Source: Circinella umbellata
Lineage: Eukaryota; Mucoromycota; Mucoromycetes; Mucorales; Lichtheimiaceae
Direction: 5' to 3'
DNA: 64,000 bases
NCBI GenBank assembly: GCA_025093555.1
Contig: JAIWNF010000046.1
Coordinates: 124,001-188,000, forward strand
Shown: positions 11,673 through 20,674 of the stretch, in pieces
How the letters are laid out: each line of letters starts with the position of its first letter
Position numbering within the stretch: position 1 is the first letter of the stretch
The notes under the pieces: model-generated
Told to the model about the DNA's origin: nothing
The model's input: only the letters and a program-made list of their open reading frames with translations
Database searches by the model: none
Translations under genes and position numbers: made by a program

Positions 11673-12643
11673 CACCAAAAACGACCATTCACATCGCGTA
11701 CACTCCATGTTTCTCTTCCATATCATCAAGGAAATAGAAACAACGCTTTCTTCAAGCTTGGAAAGCCCGATTAGAACACATAGTACACCTTCCCACAATG
11801 TACCATGATTCCCGACACAGTTGCAATAAGCCCCTTCTTGACAGGAAGACGATCCCAGCTTCAGAATCTCAATGGGAGGTAAGAAGAAGAAGGAAGAACA
11901 GAAACAATGACACAGAGTCTATGCCATAACCGGTGGGAGATCGAGGTACCCATATACACAACAGCCTAGGATGACCAGAGACTATTCAGAATGAGGAGTC
12001 GTTATTGCAATAGAGCTACTTCGAACGAACTCTTATATCCACGGCTACCACCTCATTAATCCCAACGAGCAGAGAATGAGGTCATAATGGAACTTTTGAC
12101 AAAATCTTTGCGACTTGAAAACAGTAACTTGAAACAATGACAACAACTTGTTCTGACCTTGATAATTTTTCTAACAGATTTCTTTCCATAACAAATTTAT
12201 TCCCGTAGATAGAGAAAAAAACGTTATAAAAAGAAACCAATAAAAAATATATGAAAAACTTTCAATATTTAGTAACCCACACTTTTAAAGTATATAAAAA
12301 TATATAGAAATATATAAAAATAAAAAATGATAATGAAAATGATAACTTACAGTAAAATAATATAAAATTAAATGAGTCTTGTATGTCATTAAGAACAAAA
12401 ACCGGCGGCTGCAAAAGATCTGTTGGTGTTCCAAATATGCCTCATCTTGCCCACCAAGACTAACAAGGAATGACGTAGGGGTATACAAAAGCTTGTTCTT
12501 TTCACCCTACCACAATAACGAACATCCCCACCCCAAATAGTCTAAGGCCAGAGCCTAGACCGAGCATATACAGATACCTCTTTACTCCCGGTGGTTATGA
12601 CACAGGACATCCATGCCACTCCCTATTCCCCCAACCCCTTCTT

Positions 12644-13549
12644 ACCTTGATCCCAATGAGACCATCCACTGTGATGCCTTCCTGTCGTCCGTTTCCCAAA
12701 AAGGCAAACTGCTACAATGTCGACACCAGGCCAACCAAACCTTCTGAAGCGTGCACACACGCAACGCAACTACAACGTCTATATATTCCAATAAAAAATC
12801 AAATACTCAGTTCTCAGCTATCATTAATATTTTTTTTTCAAGTTATTTTGTTATGATAGAAAACTTACCATTGTACTGTTTGTATCATCAAATCTTAAAA
12901 CAGAAGCGCCCAAAACAGACACTCCAACCAACATACCAAAAGCACAAACAGAATAATGCCTAATATATTTTTAAATAGACATTAAATATTTATTAGTAAT
13001 TGTTGTTAAATTATTTTAACGGAAACCTGTTTCAAAAATAAGTTGTCAATGAATAATTATTTTTTATCAACTTACCATTACCATTGCATACATTAAAAAA
13101 AAAGCGCCAAAGGAGACGCAGAAAAAATACACACACCGGGCTGCCGCGCAACAGCTAAAAAAAAATATGTTGTCAGTTAGTTTTATGCACATGGGATATA
13201 TTTTTTTTGTATGTGGATATATTCTTTTATCTTTTGAGTAGACTTACCAGAAATGCCGAAGGCGTCGAAATAAAAAAAAAAACCGCACACACACGGACAA
13301 AGGAGCAATCATCAACAGAGGTGCACACACAAACACATGTTGAGAAAGAGAGAGAGAGAGAGAAATAGAAAAAAAAAGAGTAAAAAAATAAAGAACGCGA
13401 GAGTTCCTTCAAGCCAACAAAGCAACACAGTTACGCATCATCTACGTATAAATAATAATTATAAGAGTATATTAATAATTAGAATACAACATATTCATAT
13501 AAAGTAAAATAAAAATGTAAAAAAAAGAATAAATATAAATAGTACTTAC
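12644..13549 (-). other. series of intron-like blocks downstream of the 642-aa gene
   Basis: On the minus strand a run of consensus splice pairs follows the stop codon of the 13557-15485 gene. Introns would be 13549-13442, 13247-13155 and 13075-13027, each with GTAAGT and AG. Further donors lie near 12870 (GTAAGT) and 12643 (GTAAGA). Intervening blocks such as the one read HYSVCAFGMLVGVSVLGAS are open in one frame, but I could not chain them into one protein with consistent phase. This may be an intron-bearing 3' untranslated tail, a separate spliced non-coding RNA, or a damaged gene. Confidence 0.35.
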
Positions 13550-13556
13550 CAAGTGT

Positions 13557-15485
13557 TTAGTTCCAATAATCATCATCATCTTCATCGTCGTACTCTATGA
13601 GGAACTCTGCAAAAACATCTTCGACTGGAGGTCGTGAGGCTTGTTGTTGTGGGAGGAAAGGATCTTCAACATCGTTCATACGGCCGTCGACACCTACACG
13701 GTCTTCATTATCAGCAGGGATCAGCACTGAGGCGTCACCTTCTGCAAGTTCGTCGACACCTACACGAACTTCTTCATCATTGAATACCTCAACCAAAGAA
13801 GCAGCATTGGCCATAGCAGGGAAGTCCGAAGACACATCTACAAGGCTAGCATAAGCATCAGTGGTAATGTTGGATAAATCCAAAGATGGTAACATGTTGG
13901 TTTCCATAACCAAAGCAATTGCATTATATAATGCTGTAGAATCACCTACATCTTGCACATGCTCAGAGTTCTCGACTGCAACAGCAGCAGCGATTATATC
14001 TGAATAATCATCAGCGCTGAATACAGGAGTGTATTCCTCTGGCATTGACTGCTCTTGTGCTAGTGACATTAATGCCGATTCAGCAGCAGTTTGCATAGCA
14101 CTGAGTGCTTCTCTTTCAACAAGTTCGTCGACACCAACACGAACTTCTTCACCATTGAATTCCTCAACTAAAGCAGTAGCATTTGTCATTGTAGGAAAAT
14201 CCGAAGACACATCTACGGGACTAGCATTACCAGCAGTAGTAGTATTGGATTGCTCCAAAGGTGGTAACATGTTGGCTGCAATAGCCAAAGCAAGTGCATC
14301 AACTGATGCTGTGGAATCACCCACATCTTGCGCATGTTCAGAGGCCTCAACTGCAGCAGTATCAGAGATTACTTCAGGACTAAAGTCGTCCGAATCATCA
14401 TCAGTACCATCCATAGGAGTATCTTCCTCTGGGATTGACTGCTCTTGTGCTGGTGACATTAATGCCAACTCAGCAGCAGTGTCCGTAGCAGCAGTGGCAT
14501 CATAGCCAACTGAGCTTTCTTGTTGTTCAAGTTGTTGTTCTCGTTCTTGTACGCCGTTATCCATGGACACGGTATCACCATCAATATCCATGGCAACAGG
14601 ACCAATCTCTCCAGCAGCTGCAGAAGGGATTTCATAGGAATCATCTACGAAAGAATCTTCCATCTCCACATCGCAATCAGGGAAAGGAGTTCCTGCTGAA
14701 GAAGAAGAGAAAGTGCCATCGAGTGCTAAGGAATCAGCGTCAGCTTCCTCTTCCCATGATTGCACAACATCATCGCAAGAAACATCAACAAGCATCGGTG
14801 ACGAAGGCTCATCTTGATGTTGAACAGAAGCCGAAGCTTGGGCACTAGGACCTAAGTCCATGGCCGCGAACTGTTCGCACAAGAGATCAACTGCATCACA
14901 GAGCACAGTTGGCGATGTGTTTTTACATGACTTTTTACGGTCAGTAGCACGTTGTTGAGAAAAGACATTACCACGCATGATGCCTGCCCAAGAGTATACT
15001 TCACCATCCACACCAAGTACATCTTTGCGGTTAGGTTTATACATGCGACCAGAAGGCAAGGAACGCTTATCACGACAAACTGCGTTATTATTCCATTTGA
15101 AATATGGAATAGGCGACTTTTCTTCTTCTCGGGGCTTGCCCACAACAGGCGGTTCACACAACACACGCCGCAAACGAGAAACCTCCTCATAATGAGAAGC
15201 AACAAATGCATAGTCGAGACTTGGCGGCAACGGGGAAACGAAGAAAAGTCCCAATGACAAGCATTGTCCAACAATAAATGTGCGCAATGAATTGCAACAC
15301 GACGAGAAAGAGATGAATGCCACAAGGGCAACGAATGCATAAAAGCAAAACCACTCAAAGTGGAACAAGTAGTAGCGGTAGCCAACGTCTATCACAAAGA
15401 CATAGATATGTAGAAGGCAATACAAAGTGAGCAAGATAAAAAGACAACGGTCTTCGCAATAGAATTCTTGAAGTAGCCGGAACAT
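13557..15485 (-). CDS. unrecognised membrane-anchored acidic protein with internal duplication
   Basis: A single open frame from ATG 15485 to a TAA, 642 residues. Residues about 13-90 are strongly hydrophobic with several potential membrane segments. Residues 100-200 are basic and polar, and the rest is Ala/Ser/Asp/Glu-rich, ending in an acidic tail (YDDEDDDDYWN). Residues about 341-459 and 471-584 are two copies of one unit, sharing ALMS(P/L)AQEQS, EH(A/V)QDVGDSTA, VDVSSDFP and EEVRVGVDEL. The GC content exceeds that of the flanks. I do not recognise a family. The layout suggests a membrane anchor with a long, probably disordered cytosolic region. A GTAAGT donor ten bases after the stop suggests a 3' UTR intron. 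Confidence 0.65.
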   Translation of the reverse strand: MFRLLQEFYCEDRCLFILLTLYCLLHIYVFVIDVGYRYYLFHFEWFCFYAFVALVAFISFSSCCNSLRTFIVGQCLSLGLFFVSPLPPSLDYAFVASHYEEVSRLRRVLCEPPVVGKPREEEKSPIPYFKWNNNAVCRDKRSLPSGRMYKPNRKDVLGVDGEVYSWAGIMRGNVFSQQRATDRKKSCKNTSPTVLCDAVDLLCEQFAAMDLGPSAQASASVQHQDEPSSPMLVDVSCDDVVQSWEEEADADSLALDGTFSSSSAGTPFPDCDVEMEDSFVDDSYEIPSAAAGEIGPVAMDIDGDTVSMDNGVQEREQQLEQQESSVGYDATAATDTAAELALMSPAQEQSIPEEDTPMDGTDDDSDDFSPEVISDTAAVEASEHAQDVGDSTASVDALALAIAANMLPPLEQSNTTTAGNASPVDVSSDFPTMTNATALVEEFNGEEVRVGVDELVEREALSAMQTAAESALMSLAQEQSMPEEYTPVFSADDYSDIIAAAVAVENSEHVQDVGDSTALYNAIALVMETNMLPSLDLSNITTDAYASLVDVSSDFPAMANAASLVEVFNDEEVRVGVDELAEGDASVLIPADNEDRVGVDGRMNDVEDPFLPQQQASRPPVEDVFAEFLIEYDDEDDDDYWN

Positions 15486-15639
15486 AAGTAACAAAGTAAA
15501 AAAAAAGAGGCTGTGAGGTGTAAAGAAAAAAAAAAAGGAAAAGAAAAAAAAGAAAATAAGGGCGGGATATATTTTGATTCAGAAAAAAAAAACCATGTGA
15601 TTCTTCATTAGGCAATTTTTTTTTTACTTTTTAACATAT
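15486..15639. other. purine-rich 5' flank of the 642-aa gene
   Basis: A-rich (plus strand) tract immediately upstream of the minus-strand start codon at 15485, reading as a pyrimidine-rich leader on the gene strand. No other feature. Confidence 0.3.
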
Positions 15640-16235
15640 TTTTCGCGTCATGGTACTATGGAAGCGTATAAAGCGTGAATGTGTTTAATAAAAGTAAAAA
15701 AGTTGCAGTGACAACATTGTCATGGAGATGGAATGACGCGACTTAATCTTTGTTTGTCCCGGAATGCTCAGTTCCTGTAGAATTTACACCCAAGTCAATT
15801 TTTTTTTACTTTAAGGAATGAACTTTTTTTTTCTTTTTCCTTTTTTGTCGTATTTTCGCGTCATGCTGCTATGAGCGTGTCAAAACCGTGAATGTTTATA
15901 ATAAAAGTGAAAAAGCTCCAGTGACAACATTGTCGTAGAGATGGAATGGCACGACTTAATCTTTATCTGACACGAATTGCTCAGTTCCTGTAGAATTGAC
16001 ACTTGTGTCTAGTTTAGGAATGAGCGTTTTTTGTTTTATTCTTTTTCTATTTTCCTTTTTTGTTCGTATTTTTGACGTCATGGTATTATGAGCCTGTCGA
16101 AGCGTGAATACTTTCAATAAAAGTGAAAGGGTTGCTACAGTAGCATTACCATGGAAATGAATTAACACAACTTAATTTTTAGTTTCCCACGCATTATGTC
16201 CATTCCGGTAGATGTTACACCCGTGGCAGCCCCTC
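15640..16235 (+). repeat. three imperfect ~210-bp tandem repeats
   Basis: Units start near 15640, 15850 and 16068. Each contains, in order, GCGTCATG (GACGTCATG in unit 3), a TATGAGC-type block, GTGAAT, AATAAAAGTGAAA, GTGACAACATTGTC (diverged in unit 3), GACTTAATCTTT (diverged in unit 3), CTCAGTTCCTGTAGAAT and a T-rich spacer. They lie upstream of the 642-aa minus-strand gene. The (G/A)CGTCA core resembles a CREB/ATF half or full site, which is inference only. Confidence 0.75.
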
Positions 16236-17219
16236 CCCTACTTTTTTCTAAGCTATGCAAGCAGTTTAATACATGTTCAAGTAGAACTTTTACAAATGTA
16301 TTTTATTACTATTGTCTTCTTTTTATCATCAATAAAAATGGTGTATTTTACCACAAGTGAAGAATTATTTTCCAAGTGGTTCACCCAGGAACAAAATTAT
16401 TTGTAACGGTATACATTTTAACTTTTATATACCCACAGTATCGAACAGCTTCTCTTGCAACCTGCTTAAAATACGTGATTTAAATGTACATAGATCTGCT
16501 AACATGTTGATTTATAACAAGTAACTTTTATAATCTTTTGTTGTATAAACATTATTTATGAATAAAGGCTTCATATAAACCCATTCTTGTTAAGAATTAT
16601 ATTATTTTTTAAAAAATATGCCCACCCCTCAAAAAAAAAAGAAGAGAAACCATCCAACCGGAAACTAATGTAAATTTAGTAACTAAAACAAAGTGGTTAG
16701 AATGAAAAAGAGAAAGGTAATGGTATCAAAATGTGATAATTTTTATATTATACGTCAAAAGATCAATGTCAGACTTATGGGCTTGGTGTATACTATAGTA
16801 ATAACGACAGTGATGCCACTTGTAGTAATTCTCTTTAGAAGTTGAGTTGTGCAATCTATTTTTTTGAAGTCGACCAAAATAAGAACCATAGTAACACAAA
16901 GTGTTACATTTTACTTCTTTTTATAACTTAGCGTCATCTAATAAAGTCCATAATAATGATAAATGATGATGATTTATAATTGAATAGTCTACTACGATTT
17001 GCATAAAAAAATAATTATTATCCAATAAAGAAAGTGAAAAAAAGAGCATGTAAATATTCACAGGTATTAATTCAATCTCGATTGTCACTTGTTTTTGAGA
17101 AACGAATCACCGTCAAAAAAAATCTAGTTTATATCAAGGTACACACAATCCTAATAATTCGCATAAAAAATATATATATTCCCCCCTCCTTTTTCTTTTT
17201 TTATTCATTTCGAAATTCA
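16236..17219. other. intergenic region upstream of Nudix gene
   Basis: AT-rich DNA without recognisable genes. The last 40 bases before the start codon at 17220 are pyrimidine-rich (a CCCCCCTCC tract and T-runs), as is usual for fungal promoters. Confidence 0.4.
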
Positions 17220-18030
17220 ATGTATCCTTCTGAAGCACGTACAGGTCGAGAAAACCAACGTTATACTACGGATGGTTTAAGACAGGTAATGCTCTCCCTC
17301 CAACGATTCTGATTAAAAACGACCTTGGCGTCTTTTTATTATTATTATTATTATTAAAATGGGGAATTTCAAAAAAAAAAGGTTTCAATAGGAATTCCCA
17401 TTGATCCTAAAACAAAAAAAGTTTTATTAATTACAAGTAGTAAATATCCCAATGCATGGGTTCTTGTAAGTATAAGTTTATATTTTTTTGAAAGAAAAGA
17501 AAAAAAAAAAGAAGAGTTGAAATAACTAAGATATTATTATAGCCAAAAGGTGGATGGGAAAATGATGAAACACAAGAAGAAGCTGCAAAAAGAGAAACTT
17601 ATGAAGAAGGTTTGTTTATTATAATTAGAAATATTATATGTGCGTGTGTATGTGTATATATACAGTAACTCTTTATTTATTTATTTTTCAAAAAACACAA
17701 GCTGGTGTATTAGGTGAAATTGTTTCATTTCTTGGTAATGATCAAGATTATTCATTTAATGGAAAACCAAAGACTTTTTATTGGATTTATGAACTCTGTG
17801 TTAATAAAATAATGGATACTTGGCCTGAAACTGAGAGTCGTCAAAGAGATTGGGTAAATTAATTAATAGCTTTTTTTTATAAATATCTTTTGTATATCTT
17901 TAATTCATATTCTATTTTTATTATATTTATTATTATATAGTTTACATACGATGAAGCTATTAAAAAATTGGAAAGAAAATCCGTTTTACAAAATGCATTA
18001 AAAAAATCATCGATTGCCTCTTCTTTATAG
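17220..18030 (+). CDS. Nudix hydrolase, diphosphoinositol polyphosphate / diadenosine polyphosphate type
   Basis: Five exons (17220-17285, 17382-17465, 17543-17609, 17702-17853, 17941-18030) join in frame to 152 residues. Exon 3 and the start of exon 4 encode a full Nudix box, GGWENDETQEEAAKRETYEE then AGV (residues about 53-75), with the catalytic REUXEE glutamates intact. PKGGWE and the short basic C-terminus fit the DIPP/Aps1 subfamily, which removes the beta-phosphate from inositol pyrophosphates and cleaves diadenosine polyphosphates; it acts in cytosol or nucleus. It converges with a second Nudix gene at 18761-19616. Substrate choice cannot be read from sequence alone. Confidence 0.88.
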
Positions 18031-18760
18031 AAAAAAAAATAGAGTTAAAAACATAGATGTATTGTAGTATCTCTAATCTTTTTTTTTCTTTTCGGATAAA
18101 CTTTTGCAATGATGTACTGATGTTATCTGTAGTTAATAATATAATAAGAATATGATTTATTATCTGTGGATCTATGCAAGTAGGTACCAAATAATACACA
18201 TACTATAATAAGGAGAGAGAAAGAGAAGAGGGGGGGGGAGGGAGGGTGGATGTCTATTTTTGAAGTTTAATTTTAAAGTTGATAAACCTTTCTCTCCTAC
18301 GTACACATTCAAAATCACCTAAAAATAATAATCAGATCATACTATTGATACGTGTACATTTAATTTTTGTATGAAATATAGTAGTAACTAAACTATTTTT
18401 ATATAAGAGTTGATATGATGACATAGTGGATCATTCTTTATTATTATTATGTACATGAAGTTATCATTAGAATACCTGATATTACAGAAAATGCATAAAA
18501 TTGAAGATCATTTACAAACAAACAAGGCCTTCTTTTGCATTCATTATAAATAAATCACCCCAAATGCACATCATATTTTTTTTTGTTTAAATTAAGAAAG
18601 AACATGTGGATAAGAATCGCATATACATAATGTAAGTCAATTAATTATAACATTCGACAAGTTTGCTTTTTTTTTTATGTAAATGCGTACATAATTTTAT
18701 TATAAATATTAATTTTTTTTTTTTTTTTGCTTCTCCTTTATAATGTTAGTGTTAAAGTAA
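18031..18760. other. intergenic region between convergent Nudix genes
   Basis: Shared 3' flank of two convergent genes. AT-rich with T-runs. At 18230-18248 a G-rich tract (nine G, then GGG, GGG, GG) could form a G-quadruplex on the plus strand. No gene seen. Confidence 0.4.
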
Positions 18761-19482
18761 TTATGCAAAAGAACTATTTTTTAATGCTAAATGAGACATA
18801 GAACGATCCAAAGTAGCATTTAAAGCTTCTCCATAAGGAACCTAATCAATCATATAATATATAATTTAGTTAGTGAAACAGTAATCCAACTTATAAAAAA
18901 AAAGGTTGGGGGTTTGCCCTATTCTACTTTACCCAAACAACATCACGCTGTTTTTGTACTACTTGTTGACCTTCTGAATTGGTAATGGTTTTTGTAGGTG
19001 GTGTTGTTTGAATCAATTTAGCATCACGGAATTCATACATCCAATGATGAGCAATTGTTTTGCCTCGTTTATTGGCTTCACAATAGGTACCTAAATGTTT
19101 AGGTGATTGATGAATGACACGCATACCTGCTTCTTCATAAAGGATACGCAAAGCAGCCTCTTCTGACGTTTCTTGAATATCATCATTACGTTCACCACGA
19201 GGTAAAACAAGTGCACCTTCACGTTTACGACTTGTTAACATAAGTACTTTATTTGTTCTTGAATCTGTAATAATAACACCTATAGCCTAATATATATACA
19301 AATTGATGGAAGAGGATGGATTATATGATTTTTAATGAATCAATACACTAATCATTATTAACTATATAGTAATGAACATAGAATTTACCTGACGAATTGT
19401 TTTCTTTTTCTTTTTTTGTGAAGGAGGAAGAGTCGCTTCATCTCGATCCTTTGTTTGTTTTCGACGTTTTTCTTCTTCTTGC

Positions 19483-19516
<34 letters not shown>

Positions 19517-19616
19517 GCTCTTGTACTGATTGTCGATCATTTCGACTTTGTTGTACTTTTTGTGGACTAAAAAGTGGGAAACCACTAAATCGACGAGGTG
19601 AATCTGTACTTAACAT
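18761..19616 (-). CDS. Nudix-family protein with altered Nudix box and poly-Q N-terminus
   Basis: Three exons (19616-19389, 19286-18933, 18841-18761) join in frame to 220 residues. Residues 1-76 hold a 14-residue glutamine run and a basic Lys-rich segment ahead of the fold. The box region reads GERNDDIQETSEEAALRILY followed by EEAGM (residues about 107-131). Relative to GX5EX7REUXEEXGU, the spacing before the first Glu is two residues longer and the Glu of RE is Ile, while the EE metal pair is kept. Splice sites fall where they do in the neighbouring Nudix gene (both break after a Trp before GTAAA), indicating common descent. Activity may be changed or lost; a binding or regulatory role is possible. 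Confidence 0.8.
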
Positions 19617-19912
19617 AATAAATAAAATAAGTTTGAAGTATTAAAGAATATATATATCACTATATAATATATAGAAAAGAAATAGAGAAAGTGAGAAAGA
19701 GAGAGAAAGAGAGATAAGTGTAAAAATACGCGCCAAATGTTTTGACTCCTTTTATATATAATTTTTTCTTTTTTTTTAAAAAAAACAGGATGTAATTATA
19801 GTATACATTACGTTTTATTACCCTTTTTCTTATCATTTCTGTTTATAACAAAATTACATGTAAATTTCTTAATAAAGAATTAAGGATTAACTCTGAAAAA
19901 AAGAATACCCTT

Positions 19913-19949
<37 letters not shown>

Positions 19950-20674
19950 TGTGTGTGTGTAGTGATGTGATGTGGTGTGGGCTTTGATCTTTACCAATCA
20001 AATTGAATGTTTTGATCCTCCTGACATCGCGTGTTTATTCCTGTTTTAGTTATCTACTTATAAAAACTTTTATCTTAACAACCCTTTCCGCTTTCCAACC
20101 CCCCCTCCTCCTCTTCCCTCTATCTTTGACGTTCCAATTGCCTAAAATAATCGTTATGAACTTGTAACCCCCCCTTCGCCGCTGTGTGATTATAAATAAT
20201 GAGCATAACTTGCATTATAGTATAACAAATAGATCTTCTATTATAGAAGAAGTTCTTTTTCAATATAACCTTTCTCCATACTTCCCCTCCTCTCCCCCAC
20301 ATCTTTGTTTCTTTTTTCGTCGACTTCCCACCTCCCTCTTTCTTCCCCCCATGGAAATATTTCTCTGTTTAGCATAATTTCACACACGAATCTTTCTAAT
20401 CTATCTTGTGTGTTATTGTTTTACAACCTTCTTAAAGTAAAGTGAGTATTAATATAATATATATTGTAAAAGTAAATATTTGTATTATGAAGAAATGAAT
20501 GTGAAAAGTGTGTGCGTGTGAATGTGGGTGGGTGGGTGGGTGGGTGAGAGAGAGAGAGAGAAAGAAGAGAAAGTATGTGTGTGTGTGTGTGTGTGTGTAA
20601 TAAAAAGTATATATATAAAAGCTATAAACAAGATTTTCATTTTTCTTTTTGAAATATATTAGAATAATAATTAT
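19617..20674. other. intergenic region with microsatellites and a G4 motif
   Basis: Promoter side of the minus-strand Nudix gene and 3' side of the nucleoporin gene. It holds a GA run followed by a GT run at about 19918-19961, a (GGGT)n array at about 20525-20545, then GA and a long GT run to about 20600. No gene recognised. Confidence 0.6.
20525..20545 (+). repeat. GGGT array, G-quadruplex candidate
   Basis: Five consecutive GGG runs separated by single T residues, a textbook G4-forming pattern on the plus strand, followed by GA and GT microsatellites. Confidence 0.75.

Larger units (their letters stand above)
8066..12643. other. long gene-poor, low-complexity region
   Basis: About 4.6 kb of AT-rich DNA with homopolymers and short tandem repeats. 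Open frames here, such as Lys/Tyr-rich ones near 9600-9870, look like composition artefacts. Between about 11.6 and 12.65 kb the GC content is clearly higher and short open stretches appear on both strands, including a plus-strand frame near 11735-11950 (RFLQAWKARLEHI...) that crosses a GTAAGA donor-like site. These may be eroded exons of an unrecognised gene or transposon. Confidence 0.35.

Noticed and set aside
13597..14505. Long Ser/Thr-rich plus-strand open frames
   Set aside because: They are antisense shadows of the acidic repeat region of the 642-aa minus-strand gene.
15640..16235. CRISPR-like array
   Set aside because: Units are long, tandem and diverged, with no unique spacers, and the genome is eukaryotic.
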